From Atopobium sp. oral taxon 416 (GTDB lineage: Bacteria; Actinomycetota; Coriobacteriia; Coriobacteriales; Atopobiaceae), in contig NZ_CP072380.1 in NCBI RefSeq assembly GCF_018128285.1, positions 124,001 to 188,000 on the forward strand: a stretch of 64,000 bases of DNA, in the 5' to 3' direction. The translations under genes were made by a program, and so were the position numbers. The notes under the pieces were generated by a model. It saw only the letters and a program-made list of their open reading frames with translations, had not been told where the DNA came from and did no database searches. Positions within the stretch are counted from its first letter, which is position 1; each line of letters starts with the position of its first letter. Shown one piece after another: positions 9,482 through 21,707 of this stretch.

Positions 9482-10468
9482 ATGAGAATCGCGGCCATAG
9501 ACATCGGTACCGTGACAGCGCGCCTGGCGGTCGTGGAGCAGCTTGGAGCGGAGCCCCCGCAGCTGTTAGTCAAGCTCTCTAACATCTGCAATATGGGCGA
9601 AGGCGTCGCGAAGATCAGCAAGCTGGCTCCGGCGGCGATTGACCGGGTGCGTGCCTGCGTCGAGGACTACGTGGCTCAAGCTCGCAACTATAAGGCAGAA
9701 TCCATCGCTTGTACACTGACCAGTGCGGCCCGTGATGCTTCAAACTCTGATGAACTCTTGGATGCGCTGAAGCAAGCCGGGGTAGCGCCCACGGTGATAC
9801 CCGGTACCCTTGAGGGGCGCCTGGCGTTGCTCGGGGTCGCTCAGGATTTCCCTGATCAGGAGATTGCTGTAATCGATTCCGGGGGAGGCTCAACAGAGTT
9901 CTCGAAAGGCTGCCTCGATACGCACAACCACGAACTTTCTGTCGCTGACGTTATCTCCGCCCAGGTAGGAGCGCGTCGTTTGACTGAACTCTTTCTTTCA
10001 GAGGAGGCCCCCGACCCTGAGGCGATCTCACGGGCGCGTGACTTCTGCGATCAGGCCTTCAGAGGCGCGGTTGATACGTTGCGCAAATACCTGCCGCGTG
10101 CGCAGGTACCGGTGTTGGTTGGCGGCAGCGCAACGTCCCTGGTTGCAATGCGCGAAGCGCTTGACCCTTACGACAGCCGGAGGGTACATCTCTCAACGCT
10201 GACCCGTAGGGATATCGAAAAACAGATCAAGCGGTTGGCGGGAATGACAGTAGCAGAGCGTGCCCAAATCAAAGGGCTGCAAGCAAAGCGAGCCCCGGTG
10301 ATCCTAGGCGGGTCCCTCGCGATCAGCGAGGCGCTCTCCTGCGGCGGCTTTGAGTCCGCCCGCGTCAGCGAACGGGACCTTCTGTGGGGACTTTCGCTCG
10401 TCTGCCTCGATGAGGCTCAAAGCAAACCCGAACCGCTCAAGTGGGCTCCGACGCTGCAGTCGCTGTAG
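9482..10468 (+). CDS. Ppx/GppA family exopolyphosphatase / pppGpp phosphatase
   Basis: A 328-residue member of the ASKHA-fold Ppx/GppA family, which hydrolyses polyphosphate or the gamma-phosphate of pppGpp. Phosphate-1 motif: AIDIGTVTARL at the N-terminus. Phosphate-2 motif: IDSGGGSTEF near residue 135. VGGSATSLVA near 220 is the adenosine-side loop. The length matches short, single-module actinobacterial Ppx proteins without the C-terminal HD domain. A ribosome site GAAGGG lies just before the ATG. Polyphosphate and pppGpp specificity cannot be separated from sequence alone. Confidence 0.88.
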   Translation: MRIAAIDIGTVTARLAVVEQLGAEPPQLLVKLSNICNMGEGVAKISKLAPAAIDRVRACVEDYVAQARNYKAESIACTLTSAARDASNSDELLDALKQAGVAPTVIPGTLEGRLALLGVAQDFPDQEIAVIDSGGGSTEFSKGCLDTHNHELSVADVISAQVGARRLTELFLSEEAPDPEAISRARDFCDQAFRGAVDTLRKYLPRAQVPVLVGGSATSLVAMREALDPYDSRRVHLSTLTRRDIEKQIKRLAGMTVAERAQIKGLQAKRAPVILGGSLAISEALSCGGFESARVSERDLLWGLSLVCLDEAQSKPEPLKWAPTLQSL

Positions 10469-10541
10469 AAATTCCGCCGTTTTGTTCGTCTGTGCTTCAC
10501 CCAAGGCGCACACTTGCGCTATTCTTAAGCAGTGCGCCTGT

Positions 10542-10626
10542 GGGGGCGTGGTGAAATTGGCATACACAAGAGACTTAAAATCTCTCGCTGCAAAGCTTGT
10601 GGGTTCGAGTCCCACCGCCCCTACCA
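10542..10626 (+). tRNA. tRNA-Leu (anticodon UAA)
   Basis: An 85-nt cloverleaf with 3' CCA encoded. The anticodon stem AGAGA/TCTCT holds the 7-nt loop CTTAAAA (anticodon TAA). The long class II variable arm is present and the T-loop is GTTCGAGTC. The acceptor pairs GGGGGCG with CGCCCCT, with a G-T at the first pair. Confidence 0.95.
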
Positions 10627-10754
10627 GCTTCTATTGTGTATAGAGCGCACTTCCCAAAGCCGGAGATATTGCGAACTTTAGCCGTGAGGCCCACGTGGAG
10701 CTGTGTTCACGCTATCATTTTCTGCAAGTTGTACAGAACCTGTCCTGTCCATAA

Positions 10755-10776
10755 GTTGTCTCTTCGAGAGACCAAC
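10755..10776 (+). promoter_or_regulatory. Inverted repeat just before the GntR-transketolase gene
   Basis: GTTGTCTCT and AGAGACCAAC form a near-perfect palindrome around a 3-nt centre, directly before the ribosome site AAGGGAG and 18 bp from the ATG. It could be an operator for the encoded GntR-type domain or a 5' UTR hairpin. Auto-control is inference. Confidence 0.4.
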
Positions 10777-10794
10777 CGGTAAGGGAGTGTTCGT

Positions 10795-12510
10795 ATGGAA
10801 ACAGAAAATATCGGAATACAGTCACACACTGTACCCGCCTTTGATCAACAGACTCCATCCAGCACAGCCTCAACGACGTTGAGAGCAAGCAATGAGAGCC
10901 AATTGCTGCATGAACTGCTTGCGCATGTGCTGAAGGATCGGATCATCTCAGGGGAGTGGCCTGCTGGCAGTCGCATCATGAGTGAGCATGCCCTCCAGGA
11001 GTGCTATGGAGTCTCTCGGGGCACGGTACGCCGTGCCTTGGCGCAATTGGTGCAAGAGGGGCTTTTGGTGCAGAGAAAAGGCAAAGGGACGTTTGTGACC
11101 CGCTCTGGCGTCGCCCATCCCGCCAGCGCCCGCCCGCTTTCGTTTGCCCGTGCCCTGAAAGAGCAGGGCTATGACTTTGTGACGCGCGTGCTGACCAAAG
11201 AGGTCCTCCCGGCACCAGCAGAGGTGACCAAAACCTTAGGTTTGGCTCAGCGTACCCCCGCGCTGTTCATGCGCCGCGTGAGATATGTTCAGGACCGCCC
11301 AGTGGTGTGCCAGGAGAGCTGGGAAAATCTCAACGCGTGCCCTGACCTGTCGACGCATGACTTTGAGCACGAATCGCTGTTTGATGCGGTGGAGAGAAGC
11401 TCGGGTCATACCATCGCTGCTTCACAGATTAAAAGTACCGCTCAGAAGGCTGGGCGTGAGCATGCGGGCTACCTGGGTATTGCACCTGATGAACCGGTCC
11501 TAGTCCTCGAGCAGGTTATCAGCCTGGACAACCATGTACCGATCGAGTGGAGCCTTACCTGGCTCTGTGGCGGACAGGGCGTGTTCGGGGTGGCCTCACA
11601 GCAGGAAATCAGCCCGGTAAAGGTACCGCACGCCGCAATGCCGCAACCTGCCGCAGAAGAGGGTCTCTCAAAAGAGAAAGAACAGGAACTGCGCCTTGCA
11701 GCCCTCGATATCAGGCAAGCTGTTGTCAACACCGCCCATCGCTATCGCGACCTCGCCTTCCACTTCGGTGGAGCGTTGAGCGCCGCTGAGATCTTTGCGG
11801 CCCTCTTCTTGGATGTCATGCACACCGGCCACGACGGAACACCGTGGGAGCAGCGTGACCGCTTTGTGCTCTCTAAGGCACACGCGGCGATCGGGCTGTA
11901 TCCCGTGCTCCTCAAAGCAGGCTTTATCAGCCAGAAAGACATTGACCGCGGGCTCTTCGGAAAAGATGCGGTCCTCTTCAAGCATCCGCAGCGGGACCCG
12001 AGCCGAGGCCTTGAGACTTCTGGAGGATCTCTCGGTATGGGCTTAGGCTATGCTGCAGGATTGGCGTTGGCTCTCCGCAAGAAACAGCCAAAAGTACGGG
12101 TCTTCTGCCTGGTCGGTGATGGGGAGTGCAATGAGGGAAGCATCTGGGAGGCAGCCTCCTTTGCAGGGCACTACAAGCTTTCCAACCTCGTGTGTATCGT
12201 CGATGCAAACGGCATGCAGTTGGACGGTACGACGGCGAAGGTCTCAGATTCTGGACCGCTGGCGGCAAAGTTTGCAGCCTGCGGGTTTGAGGCTCTCGAC
12301 GTCGATGGCCAATCGGTGCAGGAGCTGCATCGGGCCCTAACGCATCCACATACGCTTCCGCTGGCGCTGATCGCCCACACCACCAAAGGTGAGGGCTTGA
12401 GCTTCAGCGAAAACAAGGTGGAATGGCATGACCACAAGCTGGACGAGGGTCTCTTCGAGCAGGCCTGCGCAGAGATAGAGCGGCAACGGGAGGCAATCGA
12501 GCATGCTTAG
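10795..12510 (+). CDS. GntR/UTRA transcription regulator fused to transketolase N-terminal subunit
   Basis: One uninterrupted 571-residue frame. Residues about 36-102 are a GntR winged helix (LKDRIISGEWPAGSR ... CYGVSRGTVRRALAQL ... KGKGTFV). Residues about 112-255 are a UTRA effector-binding domain. After a linker of about 40 residues, residues 295-570 are a full transketolase N-terminal half with KAHAAIGLYP (catalytic His363), GGSLGMGLGYAAG, and the thiamine-diphosphate motif starting GDGECNEG (441) and reaching Asn472. No start codon with a ribosome site lies at the domain junction, so it does not look like two genes. It overlaps the next gene, which encodes the matching C-terminal half, by 8 bp. 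The arrangement suggests a regulator that is also an enzyme subunit, but this is inferred. A frameshift artefact in the assembly is the main alternative. Confidence 0.87.
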   Translation: METENIGIQSHTVPAFDQQTPSSTASTTLRASNESQLLHELLAHVLKDRIISGEWPAGSRIMSEHALQECYGVSRGTVRRALAQLVQEGLLVQRKGKGTFVTRSGVAHPASARPLSFARALKEQGYDFVTRVLTKEVLPAPAEVTKTLGLAQRTPALFMRRVRYVQDRPVVCQESWENLNACPDLSTHDFEHESLFDAVERSSGHTIAASQIKSTAQKAGREHAGYLGIAPDEPVLVLEQVISLDNHVPIEWSLTWLCGGQGVFGVASQQEISPVKVPHAAMPQPAAEEGLSKEKEQELRLAALDIRQAVVNTAHRYRDLAFHFGGALSAAEIFAALFLDVMHTGHDGTPWEQRDRFVLSKAHAAIGLYPVLLKAGFISQKDIDRGLFGKDAVLFKHPQRDPSRGLETSGGSLGMGLGYAAGLALALRKKQPKVRVFCLVGDGECNEGSIWEAASFAGHYKLSNLVCIVDANGMQLDGTTAKVSDSGPLAAKFAACGFEALDVDGQSVQELHRALTHPHTLPLALIAHTTKGEGLSFSENKVEWHDHKLDEGLFEQACAEIERQREAIEHA

Positions 12511-13531
12511 TGTGGATACAAAAGAGTCGACCATGGATACTGCCCAGGCCCGGGCGCTCGACGCACTCGATGCCCGCGCCGTATTCGGCTCCACAATGGA
12601 AGAGCTGGCCAGACAGTATGAGGACCTGCGCGTCGTGGTATCCGACTATGGGAGACGCCTCGAGTTGGGTAAGCTGCAGGCACAGCATCCCGATATGGTG
12701 GTCCAATGCGGCATCGCGGAGCAGAACCAGATTGAGATCGCCTCAGCCTTAGCTAACGAGGGGTCACTGGTCTTTGCGGCTTCCTATGCCCCCTTTATCA
12801 CAGCACGGGTGCTTGACCAGATACGGGTGAATTTGGGGATGATGAAAAGCCCGGTGATCCTGGTTGGATTGGGCGGTGGCTTTAGCTCAGGGGAGTTGGG
12901 AACCTCCCATATGGGTCTTGAGGATATCGCTGATCTGAGAGCGATCCCTGGTATCTCGGTGATTGCCCCCTCTGACAACGCCCAACTTAGCCTGGTCCTG
13001 AAGGATCTGGCACGGCATCCCCGTCCCTGCTACGTGCGTATCACTACCGGGCATGATGCAATAGCCGCCTCAAGCGAGGGGACTCGGTTTGGCTTCGGCA
13101 AAGCCCGTACCCTGAAGGCATTCGATACAGGAAAGCCCCACAGTGTCGCCATCCTTGCCACCGGTACGTTAGCCGGAAGCGCGCTCCGCGCGGCACATCA
13201 GCTCACAGACCAGAGTATAAACGTCTGTGTTACGGAAGTCGCTACGATCAAACCGCTGGATACTGCAGCGATCGCCTCGCTTACTCACGGTGTACGGTTG
13301 ATCGTCACGGTTGAGGAGCACAGCATCATCGGCGGGCTGGGAGGGGCTGTCGCCGAATATCTTGCTGGCATCCCCGCAGGAGCACCGCTGCTGCGCCTCG
13401 GTGTGCCGGACACCTATCTGGAAGCGGATGTTCAGGAACATCTTCTAGAGCGCTGTGGCCTTACTGCTGATGGCATCGCACAGGCAATCAGCGCTGCTTT
13501 GGTCAAACAGAGCGCCCCTTCACTCCGATAA
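12503..13531 (+). CDS. Transketolase C-terminal subunit
   Basis: A 342-residue protein with the pyrimidine-binding domain of transketolase, including GIAEQNQIEIA with the catalytic Glu (about residue 73), followed by the transketolase C-terminal domain (VTEVATIKPLD ... VTVEEHSIIGGLG). Split transketolases work as heterotetramers with the N-terminal partner, here part of the preceding fusion gene. The ATG at 12503 overlaps the upstream stop and has GGGAGG 9 bp upstream. An ATG at 12533 is possible but has no such site. The pair transfers two-carbon units in the non-oxidative pentose phosphate pathway. Confidence 0.9.
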   Translation: MLSVDTKESTMDTAQARALDALDARAVFGSTMEELARQYEDLRVVVSDYGRRLELGKLQAQHPDMVVQCGIAEQNQIEIASALANEGSLVFAASYAPFITARVLDQIRVNLGMMKSPVILVGLGGGFSSGELGTSHMGLEDIADLRAIPGISVIAPSDNAQLSLVLKDLARHPRPCYVRITTGHDAIAASSEGTRFGFGKARTLKAFDTGKPHSVAILATGTLAGSALRAAHQLTDQSINVCVTEVATIKPLDTAAIASLTHGVRLIVTVEEHSIIGGLGGAVAEYLAGIPAGAPLLRLGVPDTYLEADVQEHLLERCGLTADGIAQAISAALVKQSAPSLR

Positions 13532-13540
13532 TCGGAAGAA

Positions 13541-13579
13541 AAATGACCCCGGCAGATCAGAGATCTACCGGGGTCATTT
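13541..13579. terminator. Rho-independent terminator, transketolase / tRNA-Glu
   Basis: A 12-bp stem AAATGACCCCGG / CCGGGGTCATTT sits 9 bp after the transketolase stop. A-rich 5' and T-rich 3' arms let it work in both directions, and the tRNA on the opposite strand ends just beyond it. Confidence 0.85.
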
Positions 13580-13590
13580 GCGTTCGAAAA

Positions 13591-13665
13591 TGGTGCCCCC
13601 AACGAGATTCGAACTCGTGTCGCCGCCTTGAAAGGGCGATGTCCTAACCGTTAGACGATGGGGAC
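13591..13665 (-). tRNA. tRNA-Glu (anticodon UUC)
   Basis: Read on the minus strand, the 75-nt cloverleaf starts GTCCCCATCGTCTAACGG and ends with encoded CCA. The anticodon loop is CTTTCAA (TTC) and the T-loop is GTTCGAATC. The acceptor stem pairs GTCCCCA with TGGGGGC. Confidence 0.95.
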
Positions 13666-14118
13666 CGCGAAACAGAGTATACCAGAGTAGTGGACACAAA
13701 CGAAGTGCGACTCAGCCGAAACTGAAGTTCCACAGACAGTTTCCCGTCTGTGGCACACGCGTATCCGGAATCTACTGTGATAGCAACAAGGGACAGTAGT
13801 TCCCACCGCACGGCAGCGCGAACGGTAGCGAAAGCCTCCGATATGTATACAGAAATGTGGTCATTTACCTGGTCTTATATATAGGTAAGATTCATATTAT
13901 AGCGGACCCTATGCCAAAGCTCTATCCCACAACCGCTCGCCCAATAACGGAATAGAGGTGCATAAATCACCTGGGGTGGGATAAATAATAGTACTGGTGA
14001 GGATCTTGTGCATAGAACGTTATGCGCCTGGTCCTCGATTAGAGAGGCGCCGATCGCAGCGAGACGTATCGGCGTAAAGCCGTTGCACATGCAGCGGGTA
14101 CGAAAGGATGGGCTGTAT
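13666..14118 (+). promoter_or_regulatory. Long intergenic region / leader before the alcohol dehydrogenase
   Basis: About 450 bp without a convincing gene. It holds an 8-bp hairpin CCACAGAC / GTCTGTGG at 13730-13753, an AT-rich stretch at 13870-13905 that could contain the promoter, and two further foldable pieces nearer the gene: AGGTG / CACCT at about 13956-13973, and GCCGAT / ATCGGC at about 14049-14074. A regulated leader is possible. I could not match it to a known riboswitch. Confidence 0.35.
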
Positions 14119-15345
14119 ATGGGCCGTTATACCAATCCACGTGATATCTATTTTGGAGAGGGCTCTCGTCACGAAGTAAAGAATCTTAAAGGCAAGAAGG
14201 CATTTGTTGTCTCTGGCGGACACTCTATGCGTCGTGGGGGCTTCCTGCAGGAGCTGCAGAAGGACCTCGAGGATGCCGGCTTTGAAGTAAAGCTGTTTGA
14301 GGGCGTTACGTCTGATCCTTCTGTCGATGTTGTTATGGAAGGCGCCAAGGCAATGCAGGAGTTTCAGCCTGACTGGATCGTTGCAATCGGCGGTGGCTCC
14401 CCGATTGACGCTGCTAAGGCTATGTGGGTCTTCTACGAGTATCCTGATGAGAAGTTCGACAACATTCTTCAGCCGTTCAGCTTCCCTGAGCTCCGCCACA
14501 AGGCTCACTTCTGTGCAATTTCCTCTACGTCCGGCACCGGCACTGAGGTGACTGCATTCTCCGTCATTACTGACTACAAGAAGGGTATCAAGTACCCGCT
14601 GGGTGACTTCCAGATCACCCCGGATGTCGCAATCGTCGACCCTGAGCTCACCTACAGCATGCCTGCAAAACTCGCTGCCCACACCGGCATGGATGCACTG
14701 ACGCACTGCATTGAGGCGTATGTCTCAACCGCCGCTTCTATGTTCACCGATGCAGACGCACTGCACGGCATTCGTGAGGTCACCGAGTGGCTGCCGAAGA
14801 GCTACACGGGCGATCATGAGGCTCGTCAGCATATGCACGGAGCACAGTGCCTCGCTGGTCTGGCATTCTCCTCTGGCCTGCTCGGCATCACCCATTCCAT
14901 GGCCCACAAGACTGGTGCAGCCTTCAGCGGCGGCCACATTATTCACGGTGCTGCTAACGCAATGTATCTGGGTAAGGTCATTCAGTGGAACTCTCACGAC
15001 AGCCGTGCGAAGGAGCGCTACGGCTACATCGCCAAGGAGATCCTGCATCTCCCGGGCGACACCGACGATCAGCGTGTCGCGAACCTCGTCCAGTATATCC
15101 GTGGTATGAACGATAAGATGAACATCCCTCAGGCAATTGACAACTACGCTGAGGGCGGCGTTAAGGCTGACGCAACTGGCAAGCCAGTCATGGTCTCTGA
15201 GAAGGAGTTCCTCGAGAAGCTGCCGAAGATCGCTGAGAACGCTGTCGGCGACGCCTGCACGCCTGAGAACCCGCGCAAGACTGATGCTGCTGACTTCGAA
15301 AAGCTGCTCAAGTGCTGCTACTACGATGAGCCGGCCAACTTCTAA
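14119..15345 (+). CDS. Iron-containing alcohol dehydrogenase
   Basis: A 408-residue group III (Fe-ADH) dehydrogenase, similar in style to the C-terminal half of AdhE. The NAD(P)-binding loop is AIGGGSPIDAAKAM, followed by the family motif STSGTGTEVTAFSVI. The metal ligands are seen as Asp and three His in HTGMDALTHCIEAY, GITHSMAHKTGAAF and HGAANAMY. It should reduce acetaldehyde or another aldehyde to an alcohol with NAD(P)H, re-oxidising the cofactor during fermentation. The frame is open further upstream, but AAAGGA at 14103 serves the ATG at 14119 and homology begins there (YTNPRDIYFGEGS). Codon use is strongly biased, as in highly expressed genes. Confidence 0.93.
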   Translation: MGRYTNPRDIYFGEGSRHEVKNLKGKKAFVVSGGHSMRRGGFLQELQKDLEDAGFEVKLFEGVTSDPSVDVVMEGAKAMQEFQPDWIVAIGGGSPIDAAKAMWVFYEYPDEKFDNILQPFSFPELRHKAHFCAISSTSGTGTEVTAFSVITDYKKGIKYPLGDFQITPDVAIVDPELTYSMPAKLAAHTGMDALTHCIEAYVSTAASMFTDADALHGIREVTEWLPKSYTGDHEARQHMHGAQCLAGLAFSSGLLGITHSMAHKTGAAFSGGHIIHGAANAMYLGKVIQWNSHDSRAKERYGYIAKEILHLPGDTDDQRVANLVQYIRGMNDKMNIPQAIDNYAEGGVKADATGKPVMVSEKEFLEKLPKIAENAVGDACTPENPRKTDAADFEKLLKCCYYDEPANF

Positions 15346-15371
15346 TTGAAGCTAGAGTATAAGCGCTAAAC

Positions 15372-15412
15372 AAAAGGAAGGAATCCTCGTGGCAATGTCA
15401 TTAAGTTAAGAC
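15372..15412. repeat. Left copy of a ~40-bp inverted repeat bounding an 8.2-kb IS/bgl island
   Basis: AAAAGGAAGGAATC ... ATGTCATTAAGTTA here is repeated in reverse orientation at 23608-23648 with a few differences in the middle. The two copies lie 27 bp after the alcohol dehydrogenase stop and about 50 bp after the murE stop. They enclose everything of foreign look between those genes. In each copy a ribosome-site-like GGAAGGA precedes ATG TCA TTA AGT and an immediate stop. Confidence 0.7.
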
Positions 15413-15439
15413 ATTGAAATTTGGAAACTGATCTTTTTA

Positions 15440-15472
15440 GGAATCGAATCATTTAGATTCGATTCCTTTTTT
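15440..15472 (+). terminator. Rho-independent terminator of the alcohol dehydrogenase
   Basis: An 11-bp perfect stem GGAATCGAATC / GATTCGATTCC with loop ATTTA is followed at once by six T. Confidence 0.92.
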
Positions 15473-15489
15473 ACAAAACTCGCTGTTAG

Positions 15490-15826
15490 ACCATGATTGA
15501 CCTGACGCCCCTGTCCTTCCAATAGCTCCAGAAGGGCTGCTCCATGTCTATGAGCGCACGCCTGGTATAGAACATACCTGCCTCCTGCAAGCTGGCCTGA
15601 GAGTATATCCTTCTTCTCCCGCTCAGAATGCCTTGCCTGCTCTATCCACAGGAAGCAGGCAAGACAAGTGCCCCAGCCACTTCGTAGAAGACCCCATGGG
15701 AAAAAGCAGGAACTCGCGCAGCCTTCGCTGCATCGCATTGACGAGGCTAAGCTCGCTGTGCACGGCCTTCTTCGCCACGCTCGCCGTGTGCTTGATGAGC
15801 CCTGTCCATTATATTGACAGGGCTCA
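15490..15826. mobile_element. Unclassified IS debris ending in an IS3-type terminal sequence
   Basis: No intact gene. Broken minus-strand frames read like transposase fragments but I could not assign a family. The right part (15796-15826) is a palindrome, TGAGCCCTGTC ... GACAGGGCTCA. Its arm is the same terminal sequence as one end of the IS3 element at 45609-47016, so this is a solo or rearranged IS3 end. Confidence 0.5.
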
Positions 15827-15837
15827 CCCAGCTGCCG

Positions 15838-16118
15838 CGGGGTGGCGGAGCGCATATTCCAGTCGTATGCGTTCGAGGAGCAGGCATTCAATGCGTGGCC
15901 TCGCAGTGCTGAGGCTCTCGCGCAGATACGGGAGCGCCCGGCTCGAGAGGGCATGCGGGATGGCGCTCGCATCCGGCAGGAGGTCGCCGCGCTACCGCGA
16001 CATAAAGCCGGTCCTGAGGTCGGGGCAGGATTCGGCAGCGGTGCAGCAGCCAGCGCACGAGGAAGGCGGATGCCTCCGCGGAGAGGACTGGTACGGAAGG
16101 GATGGTGCACGATGAACA
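15838..16118 (+). pseudogene. IS21 istA transposase, C-terminal remnant
   Basis: Shifted frames give the usual IstA ending: a segment like YGSARLERACGMALASG, then YRDIKPVLRSGQDSAAV and a Gly/Arg-rich tail, stopping shortly before the IstB-like frame at 16142. Only about the last 90 residues remain, without the catalytic DDE core. Confidence 0.6.
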
Positions 16119-16141
16119 TCGGATAGCAGACGCGCAGGAAG

Positions 16142-16880
16142 ATGAGGGACATGGGAGCGGACGGGCTGCTCGAGGCGCTCCTTGCCCAGGACGATTCCGT
16201 CTGCATGGGGATGCCCCTCGAGCAGAAGATGCAGATGGCGGTCGGTAAGGCGCATGCAGGATATGTCGCCGACAAGATCTACAACCTCGTGAAGAGGGCG
16301 AACCTCAGATATCCGCAGGCAGACGTGCGCCGCATCGACTATGCAAAGGAGCGCGGGCTCGACCGCGTGCTCTCAGGCGAGCTCGCGACCTGTGGGTTCG
16401 CCACGAGAGGCCAGGACGTCGTGCTCTTCGGGCCTGCAGGCACGGGAAAGACCTATCTCGCCTGCGCGCTTGCAAAGGAGGCGTGCGCCTGGAAGGATGC
16501 GCACGAACTACATCAGGTGCCCCGACCTTAAGGAGGCCTGGAAGAATGCGCAGGAGCGTCCGGGAGGGGTCGCGAAGGCCGTGAGGAAATACGGGGCCTT
16601 CCAGGTCCTCGTCCTCGACGAATGGCTGCTCAGCAGGCCGGACGACGGCTTTTGCCGCTTCCTGCTCGAGATCTTCGAGCTGCGCTACGACGAGAGGTCG
16701 ACGATCTTTTTGCACCCAGTACCGGCAGAAGGACTGGCATGCCCGCCTCGGCGCGGATGTGACTGCCGAGGCGGGCATGGGCCGCATCGTCCACAAGACG
16801 GCATGGGTCGACATGGGAGAGATGAACATGCGTGCTGCTGCCAGGGCTGCAGCATCTTCCGGTCCCAGATCCTGATGCAG
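16142..16880 (+). pseudogene. IS21 helper ATPase IstB, frameshifted
   Basis: IstB proteins are AAA+ ATPases that assist IS21 transposition. The first frame (16142-16531) contains the helper domain and Walker A GPAGTGKTYLACALAKEA. A shift near 16500 moves the frame to one reading RTNYIRCPDLKEAWKNAQER and Walker B VLVLDEWLL. A second shift near 16710 gives the conserved end CTQYRQKDWHARLG ... GRIVHKTAWVDMGEMNMR. With two frameshifts the gene is dead. It follows an istA remnant in the normal IS21 order. Confidence 0.85.
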
Positions 16881-16964
16881 TGAGCTGAGCCCTCATGAGG
16901 GGGCGGTGCTGCATGGCACTGCCCCCGGTGCCGATTCGCGACGCAGCCGGTGCTCAGCCGCAAT

Positions 16965-17352
16965 AATCACTGGTGCCTACACGCGCAAATGCTCGACCTT
17001 CTGAATGAGTTCGCCGTTGCAAAAGCTATGAACACACAGGACAAAGTAAAGGCGGTATACAGAAAGTTTGACCTACTGATCAATGATGAATGGCTGCTAA
17101 GGCTGCTTCCGGAGGCTAAGGTGTATAATCTCCTTGAAATCATCGAGGCCTGCAGCCGCAAAGGGGCTATGATTCTTTGCACCCACTACGACACAGATGA
17201 CTGATACCTCAGGATTGACTGTGACCGTGGAGAAGATGAAGACTGCGCTGTTGCTGAAGCCATCCTTGACCGGATTATTCACAACAAGTATTCGATCGAT
17301 GTTCAAGGCAGAGTATCCATGCGCAAACGCCATGCCTTCTCAGAGTCATAAT
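16965..17352 (+). pseudogene. Second IstB-like remnant with an in-frame stop
   Basis: A different istB copy, lacking the N-terminal part and Walker A. It keeps Walker B (LLINDEWLLRLLPEAKVYNL), then CTHYDTDD. A TGA at about 17202, where W is expected, is followed in the same frame by YLRIDCDRGEDEDCAVAEA and a C-terminal MRKRHAFSES. Base composition is less GC-rich than in the copy just upstream, suggesting a separate origin. Confidence 0.7.
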
Positions 17353-17466
17353 AAAGCGGTGGTCAATGCCTATCATAGTTAAGTAAGATTATGGCTGTTC
17401 TGCTTGGGTCGGCAAGAAATGCTTACTCAGGCAGAACTGCCGCTACTGATCTCTTGTCCATGACAA

Positions 17467-17517
17467 GTGATCTAAATCTCCGCTAAAGGTGATCTATTCG
17501 GCCGTGCAAAGTGATCT
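17467..17517. repeat. Three GTGATCT repeats at exact 22-bp spacing (IS21-type end)
   Basis: GTGATCT starts at 17467, 17489 and 17511, each preceded by A/G-rich bases. IS21 family ends are known to carry several spaced transposase-binding repeats. The position, just after an istB remnant, fits a right end of that element. Confidence 0.6.
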
Positions 17518-17539
17518 TCTCAAGCGGAATATACAAAGA

Positions 17540-21290
<3,751 letters not shown>

Positions 21291-21407
21291 TTCTTATTCC
21301 TCTCATCCTGTGCAATCTTATCGAATTGGCTGAAGTAGTGAGACACAGAAGCTCTATTCCTCCCGAGTCCCTGGCTTTCGCAACCTTACCATTGTAGGCT
21401 TATGCAG

Positions 21408-21640
21408 TCTCAGCTATGCCGCTCATGTACCATTTTCTTCCAGCGTGTCGTAGCTAAGCGTATAGTGGATCCGCCTGCTGTTGTAGAACTCGACGAACTT
21501 TGCGATAGCGTCCCTAAGCTCTGGCAGGCGTGCTGTATTTTGTCTGCCTTTAGGCATTCGCTCTTGAGGGTCTTAAACCGGTGCTTCGCCAGAGCGTTGT
21601 CCCTCCATCTCGCCCTGCCGTCCATGCTCTGGGATATTCC
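21408..21640 (-). pseudogene. IS3-family transposase (OrfB), C-terminal remnant
   Basis: The minus-strand frame GRARWRDNALAKHRFKTLKSE, then a frameshifted LSQSSSSSTTAGGS region corresponding to the usual integrase end, matches IS3-group OrfB C-termini. Only about 70 residues remain. Confidence 0.65.
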
Positions 21641-21707
21641 CTCTGGATGTGAGCAGGAAGACGTATTCCTTAGAGTCGGAAGCGCTCCTATGATGCCTTT
21701 CTAATTG

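Noticed and set aside
13870-13905. A precise sigma-70 promoter for the alcohol dehydrogenase
   Set aside because: A TATTAT box is present at 13895, but no acceptable -35 box lies at a standard distance, so only the general region is reported.
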